Positions 10,135-20,431 of a stretch of 64,000 bases of DNA are shown in pieces. The notes beneath the pieces were generated by a model. It did not search any database. It worked only from the letters and a program-made list of their open reading frames with translations, and was not told the DNA's origin. The stretch is from Escallonia rubra (lineage: Eukaryota > Streptophyta > Magnoliopsida > Escalloniales > Escalloniaceae): the NCBI GenBank assembly GCA_033065855.1, contig JAVXUO010001154.1, positions 1 through 64,000 on the forward strand, read 5' to 3'. Made by a program: the position numbers and the translations under genes. Within the stretch, counting starts at the first letter, position 1; each line of letters starts with the position of its first letter.

Positions 10135-13100
10135 CATTATTTTTTTTCTCTTGTAAATCTAGTATGTTATTTATTATTTCAAAATATATGAATCTTTATA
10201 TTCATATTAGAGAGTGTTTTTAAGAATGCAATAGTCAAAATAAAATCCTAATAATTTAGTTCATCACATAGTTAGAGTTTTAGAACATTTAGAATTAGTT
10301 TTTCAATTATATAAGACTTATGAAAACTAACTTATCATGACATAAGAACCTATCCAAGATAATATTCTCAATTGTGACATCATTTTTTTTTTCTCTTCTA
10401 AATATAGTATGTTATTTTCATTTTTAAAACTTATGAATTTTTATATTCATATTAGAGAGTGTTTTATAATGATACAATAGTCAAAATTAAGTATTAGTAA
10501 GTTAATTCATCAATCACTTAGAGTTTTAAAATGTCTAGATTTTTTTTCAATTATATAAAGCCTAATAATATGAAAATTACCTTATCAAGAAATAAGAACC
10601 TCATCGAAGATAATATTCTCAATTGTAACATCATTTATTTTCTCTTATAAATCTAGTATGTTATTTCATTATTAATATATAAGAATTTTTATATTCATGT
10701 TAGAAAGTGGTTTTATGGATAGAATAGTCAAAATTAAGTCCTAGTAAGTTAATTCATCAATCAGTTAGAATTTTAGAACATTTAGAATTTGTTTTTCAAT
10801 TATATAAGGTTTTGTAATATGAAAATTAACTTATCAAGAAATACGAATCCTATGCAAGATGATATTCTCAATTGTAACATCATTTTTTTTTTCTCTTCTA
10901 AATCTAGTATGTTATTTTCATTTTTAATATATAAGAATTTTTATATTAATATTAAAGAGTAAGTCTTAATAAATTAGTTCATGAATCAGTTAAAGTTTTA
11001 AAACGTTTAGAGTTAGTTTTTCAATTTTATAAGGCTTAGTATTAAGAAATTTCACTTATTAAGAGATAAGAACCTATCTAAGATAATATCCCCAATTGTA
11101 GCATCATTTTTGTTTTCTTTGCTAAATCTAGTATGTTATTTTTGTTTTTAAGATATCTGAATTTTTATATTCATATAAAAGTTGTGGTTTTAAGAATATA
11201 ATAGTCAAAATTAAATCCTAATGAGTTTGTTCATGAATCAGTTAGAGTTATAAAACGTTTAGAGTTAGTTTTTCAATTATATAAGGCTTAGTAATATGAA
11301 AATTAAATTACCAAGAAACTAAAACTCCATCCAAGATAATATTCTGAAATATTGCATCATTCTCAAATGTAGCATCCGTATTCTTTTTTTTTTTTCTCTT
11401 TTAAATCCAATATGTTATTTTCGTTAATAAGTTAGTTCATGAATCAGTTAGAGTTTTAGAACGTTTAGAATTAGCTTTTCAATTATATAAGACTTAGTAA
11501 TACGAAAATTAACTTATCAAGAAATAAGGACCCCATCCAAGATAATATTCTCAATCATGGGATCATTTTTTTTTTCACTTCTAAATTTAGTTAGTTATTT
11601 TCATTTTTAAGATATATGAATTTTATATTCATATTAGAGAGTGGTTTTGAAGGAATAATTAAAATTAAGTCCTAATAAGGTAGTTCATCAATCCGTTATT
11701 AGAGTTTTAGAACGTATAAAAGTTGTTTTTCAATTATATAAGGCTTAGTAATATGAAAGTTAACTTATTAAGAAATAAGAACCCAATTCAAGATAATATT
11801 CTCAATTGTAGCATCAATTTTTTCTTTCTAAATCTAGTACGTTATTTTTGTTTTATGATATATGAATTTTTCTATTCATATATAGAGTTATTTTAAGGAT
11901 ACAATAGTCAAAATTAAGTCATAATAAGTTAGTTCATCAAACAATTAGAGTTTTAGAACATTTAGAATTTGTTTTTTTTAATTATATTAGGCTTAGTAAT
12001 ATGAAAATTAATTTATGAAGAAATAAGAACTCCATCCAAGATAACATTCTCAATTCTAGCATCATTCATTTTTTTCCTTCTAAGTCTAGTATGTTATATT
12101 CGTTTTTAAGATATATGAATTTTTATATTCATATTATAGAATGGTTTTAAGGATACAATCGTCAAAATTAAGTCCTAATATTTAGTTCATGAATCAGTTA
12201 GAGTTTAGAATTAGCTTTTAATTATATAAGGCTTAGTAATATGAAAATTAACTTAGCAAGAAATAAGGACCCCAGCCAAGATAATATTCTCAATCTTGGC
12301 ATCATTTTTTTTCTCTTCTAAATTTAGGTAGTTATTTTCATTTTTAAGATATATGAATTTTATATTCATCTTAGAGAGTAGTTTTAAGGAATAATTAAAA
12401 TTAACTCTTAGTAAGTTAGTTCATCAGTACATTAGACTTTTAGAACGTTTATAATTGTTTTTCAATTATATAAGGCATAGTAATATAAAAATTAACTTAT
12501 TAAGATATAAGAACTCGATTCAAGATAATATTCTCAATTGTAGCATCATTATTTCCTTCTAAATCTAGTATGTTATTTTTATTTTTATGATATACGAACT
12601 TTTATATTCATATTAGAGAGTGATTTTAAAGATACAATAGTCAAAATTAAGTCATAATAAGTTAGTTCATCAAATAATTAGGGTTTTAGAACGTTTAGAA
12701 TTTATTTTTTTAATTATATTAGGCTTAGTAATATGAAAATTAATTTATCAAGAAATAAGAACCCCATCCAAGATATTATTCTCAATTCTAGCATCAATTT
12801 TTTTTTTAAGTCTAGTATGTTATTTTCATTTTTAAGATATATGAATTTTTATATTCATATTATAGAGCAATTTTAAGGATACAATAGTCAAAATTAAGAT
12901 CTAATAACTTAGTTCATGAATCAGTTAGAGTTTTAGAACGTTTAGAATTACTTTTTCCATTATATAACGCTCAGTAATATGTGAATTAACTTATCAAGAA
13001 ATAAGGACCTCATCCAAGATAATATTCTCAATCTTGGCATCATTTTTTTTCTCTTCTAAATTTAGTTAGTTATTTTCGTTTTTAAGATATATGAATTTAT

Positions 13101-13530
13101 ATTCATATTAGAGAGTGATTTTAAGGAATAATTAAAATTAAGTCCTAATAAGTTAGTTCATCAATCCGTTAGAGTTTTAGAGCATATAGATGTTTTTTTA
13201 ATTTTAGACTTAGTAATATGAAAATTAATTTATCAAGAAATAAGAACTCAATTCAAGATAATATTCTCAATTGTATTATCATTTTTTTCCTTCTAAATCT
13301 AGTATGTTATTTTCGTTTTTATGATATATGAATATTTATATTCATATTAGAGAGTGATTTTAAGGATACAATAGTCAAAATTATGTTCTAATAGTTTAGT
13401 TCATCAAACAATTAGAGTTTTAGAACGTTTAGAATTTATTTTTTTAATTTTATTAGACTTAGTAATATGAAAATTAACTTATCAAGAAATAAGAATCTCA
13501 TGCAAGATAATATTTAAAACTTTTAATGAA
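10135..13530. repeat. AT-rich satellite array, monomer about 245 bp, about 14 copies
   Basis: Recurring landmarks such as ATTCTCAATTGTAGCATC, CTAGTATGTTATTTTC, TATATTCATATTAGAGAG and CAAAATTAAGTCCTAATAAG recur on average every 240-250 bp from about 10150 to 13500. From about 11500 onward the monomers fall into three types in the order A-B-C, giving a higher-order period near 740 bp. Type A has AATTTAGTTAGTTATTTTC with a shortened TTAAGGAATAATTAAAATTAA (near 11590, 12330, 13070). Type B has a TCATCAAACAATTAG-like phrase and AGGCTTAGTAAT. Type C has CTCAATTCTAGCATCA and TCATGAATCAGTTAG. No protein coding is visible. Confidence 0.9.
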
Positions 13531-14084
13531 CTTATAATTGTTATAATTCTATTTCACCTTCAAAACGTAATGTGATTACGTGACAAGTAAAGAAGTCATA
13601 TTTCTATGATGATGTGTCACACAAAGAAATTCTCGCTTCGCTTACTATATATTATATATATATATATGGATTGATTTATACAAAATACTACTGTTTTTGT
13701 ATCAATTATACTGCAATTGCTTGCTGAAAGAACACCAAAATCAAGAACTTCAAGACTAGGAAGAGCGAAATCACGTAATGTAAGACTGAGTTCAGAATAT
13801 GCACGCTGCCCGCAAAACATAAGATAATATCTTTAACTTTTTGTCACTGAAACTGATTACCTTTTTTATCTAATGACATTGACGGTCAATCAACATATTT
13901 GGTAGGTTAATTCATTTCTACCCTTATAAACCGACTGAGGACAAGAGAACTTATTCTGCCTTTTCTGTGGATCCTCAGGGAAGAGCCATGCCGACAGATT
14001 AATCAAAAGCAATTGAAAGGGAACCAACTGAAGCGATACATCTTATTCACTTGATCTAACATCTATGACAACCGTTAGAACCAG
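13531..14084. other. Non-coding stretch between satellite and tandem duplication
   Basis: AT-rich sequence with a TA microsatellite near 13645-13668. A short open frame on the minus strand (13820-13617) has no known motif. Nothing here can be supported as a gene. Confidence 0.4.
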
Positions 14085-14570
14085 AACGTATAAGTTAACT
14101 AAATTCTATGCAACACTTGCCATTATATAACCTGAAGAACACCCCGCAAAGCAATCCAGGCTAAATCCATTAGTTACAAGTCTTTGCAATATTATCAGGT
14201 TCAGGTTAACTATTCCTTTATTGCTGACGTAACACATAAAACAACTAATCAGTAACAACTAACAGTTATGTAGCTCGGGCCCACGTGACGTCTGGATGGA
14301 TCAAAACAAAAGAGAAAACAATAGGAACGTATAAGTTAACTAAATTCTATGCAACACTTGCCATTATATAACCTGAAGAACACCCCGCAAAGCGGTCCAG
14401 GCAAAATCCATTATTAATTACAAGACTTTGCAATATTATTAGGTTCAGGTTAATTGTTCCTCTATCGCTGACGTAACACATAAAACAACTAGCCAGTAAC
14501 AGCTAACAGTTATGTGGCCTAGGTTCACGTGACCTCTGGATGGACCAAAAAGAAAGAGAAAAAAAAAATA
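14085..14570. repeat. 241-bp tandem duplication with G-box and TGACGTAA motifs
   Basis: The phrase AACGTATAAGTTAACTAAA starts at 14085 and again at 14326, and similarity runs through each unit. Each copy carries TGACGTAACACAT, a CAGTTATG phrase and CACGTGAC (a G-box core, CACGTG at 14282 and about 14526). The copies differ at scattered positions, so the duplication is not recent. Such motifs are typical of plant promoters, but which gene they might serve is not shown; RDR6 on the minus strand is the nearest downstream gene. Confidence 0.8.
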
Positions 14571-15296
14571 GCAACAGCATATTACACAAATCAAACGCCA
14601 TTTGCTCCCTTTTCTTCCCCATTGTCACTAATCAGAGCTACAAAAATAACAATGTCGCAAGACATGCCAAGCTTTTGCATGTTTAAATCCCAGAGTATGC
14701 CCCAATTTCTTTCTAGAAGCTTCACTTAAACCCCATCCTTTCACAATCTGTTTTTTATCTTAAAACCTTTAACTTTTTGAAGAGATGGGAAAAAAATCGG
14801 ACATAGCAAGAGTGCGAACTAAGCCAGTAAAGTCTTCTGACGTCCTACCAAGAGATAGAATACCTAAACCGGGGGTGGACGGCTACCCCAATGAGTTGCT
14901 ACTGCAAAACAACGGAAGAAATCCTTTCTTCCAATTTTGCCTCTCAACAACTAATAAAAGTAACACAGATGACATTGTATAGAGAAATTACCATGAAACA
15001 TTTTTGGTTTAACAAAACGAAAATCAAAGTGAAGACGTAAAAAATCTCAAAGAACGCCTTAAATTATGCATTAAATGGAATAAAAGTCAGATTTTTCTTT
15101 CTGCGCAATTGAAAATTTATGTCGATCATTTATAGTAAACACAAAGAAAATCGAGATATCTGTAATGAAATCCTAAATCAAAACCCATAAAATAATGTAC
15201 ACAATACAGCTAAATCATTGCAGAATTTCGATCGTAGACATATAAGATGGACGAATATAAGAGCAACACGCACCTTTGAATTAGTTGATCAGGCAG
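14571..15296 (-). other. Possible spliced 5' leader region of RDR6 (hypothesis)
   Basis: No protein gene is supported here. On the minus strand a donor-like site TTCAAAG|GTGCGTG sits at 15274/15273, preceded by CT-rich sequence resembling a plant 5' UTR (15412-15297). Joining it to the acceptor-like site at 8405 would give a 6.9-kb leader intron containing the satellite. This is only an inference from splice-site look-alikes. A 65-codon open frame on the plus strand from 14785 shows no family motif. Confidence 0.25.
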
Positions 15297-15670
15297 TGTG
15301 AGGAAGGACTGACTGACTTTGAGTAGACCGAACGAACGAGTGTGTTATGAGTGAGGTGTGAGGAAGGAGTGACTGACTTTGAGTAGACCGGACGAGTGTG
15401 TTATGAGTGGGGTGGGGGTGTACTTGTATTGGTCTTACCTTAGCGAGCAAGATTGATAAAGGAAGGCTGACAAATGGTGTGATTTCACGCGGGAAGGCCT
15501 TTGCCTTTAGTGTGTGCCATTGCTTATTGATTAAGGTAAGGAGCAGAGATACTTCAAAACACAAAGGAGGGTTGACAAATGGTGTGCTTTCACGTGTGAA
15601 GGGCTTTAGTACAGTGTGTGCCATGCCACTTATTAAGGTAAAGAACAGAAATGCTCCAAAACACTCATGC
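15297..15670. repeat. Two adjacent tandem duplications (60 bp and 105 bp)
   Basis: A 60-bp unit containing GACTGACTTTGAGTAGACCG occurs at 15297-15356 and 15357-15412. Next to it a 105-bp unit containing GACAAATGGTGTG and TGTGTGCCAT occurs at 15462-15566 and 15567-15670. Each pair is diverged by substitutions. The open frames over this region on both strands come from the repeats and are not called. Confidence 0.8.
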
Positions 15671-16621
15671 CATTTGAATTTTGTTTGCACTAACAAATAA
15701 TTCTATCACTAATAATATGTTTTTAGTTAAATTCCATTATTTTTTTTTATTAATCTATGTAAAGAAGGATTCAAATCAAGAAGTTTCTTTTCTTTTTTTT
15801 TTTTGGGAAAATATGCTCCTATTGATAATGACTAAGTATTGTTAGTTCCTCACTAGTGAGTAGTCAATTTCTAAGTGGTAGTAATTATTTTTTGAATAGG
15901 TAATTTATCTTATAATGGTAGTTATTTTCTACAATCTACTCAAGACTATAAATGCTGGGTCAAAGAAGGACACAATGATCAATACGCACAACTCAAGACA
16001 AATGACTTGATTCCAAGTCTTTTATCTTTTTCTTTCTTTTAGACATTCTCTGAATATTGTTCGATCTCTTGCCTCCTATCGATAGAAGTCTTTAGTTTGT
16101 TCGAGTTGATTGACTTGTTGGCACAAGTTACCATTTGTTTTGGGCGCGCAATCGGTAACTTGATTATTTATCAAACTAAAGTTTTCATTTTTAGTCATTT
16201 ACATTCATTAAAGTTTTTCATTTTTAGTGAAGTTTTCAGGCCTAAGAGGTAAAAAAATTCTCACACATATAATCGTTTGTATCGCACTCACACAAATCGA
16301 TTGTAAGTTTGCTCTCAGCGCAAACAACTTCTATGATCTTTTTGCTTTGGAATGCTTATTTTACACTATATTATGCTCTATCGTATCATCACTCGTTCTT
16401 AAAAAAAAAATTGTTTTGTTGTTGTTGTATTTTATGTGTGTTTCAAAACACACCTCGGTCCCCACTCTACTCTATTTCTCTTTGCTGGGATGTGGAGAGG
16501 CCACAGATCCATCCTTCTCTTGCTTTGGCTCCACACAAAGCCATTGCTTTGGCTCCACACAAAGCCAATACCTTGGCTCCAAGTCTTGAGCCTTTGGCTC
16601 CAAGAATTCATCTCCTCCTCT

Positions 16622-16623
<2 letters not shown>
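15671..16623. other. Unassigned, partly LTR-like sequence
   Basis: From about 15840 (TGTTAGTTCCT) there is an AT-rich segment with a TATAAATG box near 15948 and CT-rich sequence after it, resembling an LTR promoter and leader, but no partner LTR, primer-binding site or target duplication was found. At 16525-16595 the phrase TTTGGCTCCACACAAAGCCA is repeated with variation three or four times. No gene is supported. Confidence 0.3.

Positions 16624-16678
<55 letters not shown>
16624..16678. repeat. (TA)n microsatellite, left flank of the TIR element
   Basis: An uninterrupted TA run of about 54 bp ends directly at the first base of the inverted-repeat element. A shorter TA run followed by (TG)n lies at the other end, so the element probably inserted into one microsatellite. 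Confidence 0.9.
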
Positions 16679-16681
<3 letters not shown>

Positions 16682-16990
16682 AGCTGATCCGTTGATAGCG
16701 CTAGCAAAATAGGAGATCTTGCAAACGCGATCTGGCCGTCCATCCTAAAAGATGGACGGCCCAGATCGCGTCTTTTTCGAATACTGTCAGTCGTCCGCGA
16801 CACTATGTCGCAGACAGACTTTTTTACCTTTTTGCCCCTCCGCCCCTTCCGCTGCATTGTTTCTCGGACAGCATTCAAGTCCGCTACACTGTATCGCGGA
16901 GGGTATTTTCTTTATTTTTTTATGTTTTTTTTAAGTACGTCCGCTACATAATGTAGCGGATGATTTTTTGTCTTCTGACTTTTTCCTCAT
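16679..16990 (+). repeat. Left TIR with hairpin and three palindromes
   Basis: Contains a 45-bp hairpin at 16726-16770 (arms start CGCGATCTGG and end CCAGATCGCG, loop CTAAAA). Three near-perfect palindromes built on TCCGC-TACA/TGTA-GCGGA follow at 16793-16815, 16879-16901 and 16939-16960. Spacing between palindrome centres is about 86 and 60 bp. Confidence 0.85.
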
Positions 16991-17884
16991 TTAATGTTCT
17001 GACATTTTTCCTTTCTCTCTCCTCTCTCTCATCATCGTTTTCTCTTTCTCTCCTTTCTCTAATTAACTCTCTGACTCTCTCTCTCTCGTCCATGCCAGAA
17101 ACCGAAGGGAAGAGGAAGCCTCTTGGCGCGCGACGACAGAGGAAGGCAGCTCCGCTTCCGGCGACGACAGAGGAAGGCAGCAATCCACCTGCTGTGGCAA
17201 CCCCATTTTGGGTGGTAAAACTGAGACCTAATTGAAATTTAGAGAATTTTGAGACCCAATTGAAATTTTGAGACTAATTCTTCATCTGCTCTCTACCTCT
17301 CTCTGTTTAGATTAGTTATTTATCTTGCATAAAGATTTGGGATGGTGGAGGTTTGAATGGTGGTGGTTCGGGGAGGCAGAGGTTCAGTGGCGGTGGCGAT
17401 GGGTTCAGTGGCAGTGGCCAAATGGTGGTGGTTGTGGGTTCATATGAGTTTCTGGTTTTCTTGTAAGGAATTTTTGGTGATGGAGCTTCCTTCTTCGGTG
17501 CTTATCATCACTTGACCAAAAAAGAGCCCAGTAAAGAGCCCTAATCCAACTCACGAAAAATCAACAACGCATTGCCCAAAACAAAAACAAAAATACAGGA
17601 AGAAATACAAGATCGGCAACAAATATAGTACGGCTTGTTGCCGATAGACTTGAACGGGTTCTGTTCGACGGAGCTGCAGGTGGCCGGACACACTCTTTCT
17701 CTCTACTCTGTGTGTGAACTGAAGCAGGATAAACAAGAGAAAATAAAAAGTGGTGAGAGAAAGAGAAAGGAGAGAGAATATTCATGAGAAAGAGAAAGAG
17801 ACATGAGCATTGATGAGGGAAGAGAGAGAGAAATAGAAACATGTCAGAACATTAAATGAGAAAAATGAGAGAGAAAGAGGAAAA

Positions 17885-18235
17885 AGTCAGAAGATTAGTC
17901 CGCTACATAATGTAGCGGACGGAAGCTAGAGGGTATTTTTGTCAAAAAATTGTCCGCTACATTATGTAGCGGACGTACTTAAAAAAAAGTAAAAAAAATA
18001 AAATAAAATACCCTCCGCGATACAGTGTAGCGTACTTGAATGCTGTCCGGGAAACAATGCAGCGGAAGGGGCGGAGGGGCAAAAAGGTAAAAAAGTTCAT
18101 CCGCGACATAGTGTCGCGGACGACTGACAGTATTCGAAAAAGGCGCGATCTGGGCCGTCCATCTTTCAGGATGGACGACCAGATCGCGTTTGCAAGATCT
18201 CCTATTTTGCTAGCGCTCTCAACGGATCAGCTCCC
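17885..18235 (-). repeat. Right TIR with hairpin and four palindromes
   Basis: The reverse complement matches the left TIR through the terminal GGGAGCTGATCC, the hairpin (18144-18188) and palindromes at 18100-18120, 18013-18035 and 17952-17974. It has one additional palindrome at 17898-17920 as part of an extra segment of about 54 bp absent from the left arm. The inner palindromes are perfect (GTCCGCTACA and TGTAGCGGAC arms); the third (18013) is degraded. Confidence 0.85.

Positions 18236-18285
<50 letters not shown>
18236..18285. repeat. (TA)n(TG)n microsatellite, right flank of the TIR element
   Basis: About 24 bp of TA repeats followed by about 26 bp of TG repeats directly after the last base of the inverted-repeat element. 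Confidence 0.9.
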
Positions 18286-20248
18286 TTCTCGGCCAATCAC
18301 AAACATACAACTTTCACTCATTTCTTCACACATCCTAGACACACCTTCCTTTTTTATCACCCCAAAATTTCACTACAAAACTTTGATATTTTAGTACCTA
18401 TATAATTTGATATTTAGTGAGTTGTGGAAGAAGAAAGTTAAGAGGGTTGTTCAAGAGTTTCCGTTGCATGTGCGTGCAAATGGAGATAATACTATAGACT
18501 AATCCTGGAGGTTGCGTGCTGTGAAGCCCATCGCATCGAACCATTGGTTCCGGGGAGCGCGAATTAACCTTTTAGGACAAAGCCTTGGCTTGATTCTATA
18601 GTTTGGTGAGATCGTTCTTTTTATATTGTAACGTGTTATTATTAAATTCGTATTGTAATACTTGTTGCTTTTGTGTAAGAAAGTGCGATTCTGCTCTAAA
18701 AATTATTTAAACGGATTTATATCCAACAGTTGTTATATATTTCTTAATGATAAAAAGATGGCGGGGAATATCATATAACGTGTGAAAGTAGGCTATCACT
18801 TTTTTATTTGTGTTTTGTGTTGTTTTGTAATTATATTTTTTCATGAACTGTTTTCGTTAGTTCTAAGGTGCGAGATTTATAGTGGTGTGGTAAAACATCT
18901 GTACTTACTTAGGGACCATTTGGGATCGAATGCGAGAGAAATATCATTTCAGCTTTTTCTCCCACTTCCACACACCCCCACCCCCCCGGCCGTATCTCCA
19001 TCTTCCACTCTCATCGAGTTTTTGTTGAATCTCACAAACTTCCATCTCCGATAACAATGACGACCACCACGCTCATTTCCTTAATGCGAAACTGCAATTA
19101 ATTCAATTTTGTTGAGAGTGTCACGATCGAGCTTAAGAGTTGAAGGTGAATTCTTCAGCTTTTCGTTTCTCATTTAAATTGAGTGTTTTCAGAATTGGGC
19201 TTATATGCATGATAGATCATAAGTATTGAAGAGAGGATGGTGGATTTGGTGGTCGGTTCAAGAAAGTGGTTTGTTTCTATGGATGTGCTTGTTGGGTGGA
19301 GATGGTGCTTTGTTTTCGTATACCATTGTTGGTGCCATAATATTTGCAATTCGGGGTTAAAACTAGTTGTGGACTTGCGGTGGAGATATCAAATGCTGCC
19401 ATAATGTCACTTTATTGTTGAATGACATTAGAGATTTTGTTGAGGTGTAGAAGCTTAGAACTGGTGATGACCAGTGTGGTCACGAGGGCCCGGCATTGCT
19501 GGTTTGGGTTCAAAATGGTATGGAAAATAATATATGGGGTCTATACCAGAATGAAAAAGGAAGTGGAATGGGCCATAATACGCTATTGGCAGTCAACTTT
19601 TTTTTTTTAATTTAATGAAATGTCCTTTATTCCATTTAAACTCAAAATCATATTGGCAGTCAACTTTAAGTTCCTTGTTGTCTAATATTTTAGAGGTGCT
19701 TAATTTCTTGTGAGCCCATATATAGACACCTGGAATTACTGTCAGATAGTAGTATGAAAACCAAACCACAATGGCTTTGCCCTGAATTAGAGCAGAACAT
19801 TCAGGCACACAACCGAGTTTACGAAACATGACAAAATAAAAGAGCAGCCGCAGGTTGATGTCCTTTCAGTGAAACCATATTTTTACAAATTAAATTGGTG
19901 CGCTGGATTGTTCTGCAATCTATCAACTCCTGAATCCATCTTTTAACATTATCTATCGGAAGAGAAGTTGAACAAGGGAATTTAATCTGATACAGGAATA
20001 GGTTTTTTGTGGTGAAGCTTTTGTTGACTTGATGTGGTGCAACCACGTCATAAGCAAGATCTGTGGAGAGTAATATATTTATGCCCCTACCATACAAATT
20101 GCTTTGCAATTATCTTTTAAACTCGGTCTTGTGTGCTAGGCAGACAGTGGACTTGATTGTGATGGATAAGAATCACCATGGCCTCATACAATGAAATTTT
20201 TTTGGAACTCGGTGTCAAACTGAGCTTGATTAGTGGGTCTCTTTGAAG
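18286..20248. other. Unassigned intergenic sequence
   Basis: No gene can be supported. The segment near 18500-18600 (GGTTGCGTGCTGTGAAGCCC, then GGGGAGCGCGAATTAACC) has the moderate GC content and style of a retrotransposon leader, but no diagnostic protein motif or LTR edge is seen. Short open frames on both strands (for example 20109-19819 minus) have no recognised family. Confidence 0.35.
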
Positions 20249-20431
20249 TGTTATAAATAGTAATAGTAATATATGATAGAAGGAGGCAAGATAATAATAT
20301 TGATGTGTATCAAAATATGTATAAGAGAGCCTTTATATGGGTATGATAGAAAACATAAAAAATATTCTAGATTATGAAAAATAACATAATAACCACTTGA
20401 CTATACAAAACCTTCTACAATAGCATTAACA
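20249..20431 (-). mobile_element. 3' LTR of Copia element 1 (183 bp)
   Basis: On the minus strand it runs TGTTAATGC...ATAACA, with terminal TGTTA/TAACA inverted bases. It directly follows a polypurine tract (on the plus strand CCCCCCCTCAAACTCAAGG at 20432-20450), which in turn follows the RNase H end of the Copia polyprotein. The 5' LTR is missing because the element is truncated on its other side, so no target duplication can be verified. Confidence 0.75.

Larger units (their letters stand above)
16679..18235. mobile_element. Non-autonomous DNA element with long TIRs rich in palindromes
   Basis: The element begins GGGAGCTGATCCGTTG and ends with its reverse complement GGATCAGCTCCC; the arms stay similar for more than 300 bp (16679-16990 and 17885-18235). 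Both ends abut TA repeats. No transposase motif exists in the 0.9-kb centre, which has CT-rich sequence on the left and its GA-rich counterpart on the right plus a GC-rich part near 17090-17420. Long TIRs suggest a MULE-type derivative, but a 9-bp target duplication cannot be recognised inside a TA repeat, so the superfamily is open. Each arm carries a 45-bp hairpin and three or four 21-23 bp palindromes (listed separately). Confidence 0.85.

Noticed and set aside
10135-13530. Centromeric satellite
   Set aside because: The array is only 3.4 kb, next to a normal gene, and nothing here shows that it is the abundant centromere repeat; it is reported only as a satellite-like array.
14785-14982. 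65-codon plus-strand open frame MGKKSDIARV...
   Set aside because: No family motif, no supporting splice or promoter structure, located in AT-rich repeats upstream of RDR6.
15289-15696. Open frames on both strands across the tandem duplications
   Set aside because: Composition and repeat structure explain the lack of stops; no domain is visible.
16309-18338. Several long open frames with (YI)n or (IY)n runs
   Set aside because: They are translations of the TA microsatellites and of the inverted-repeat element, and equivalent frames appear on both arms.
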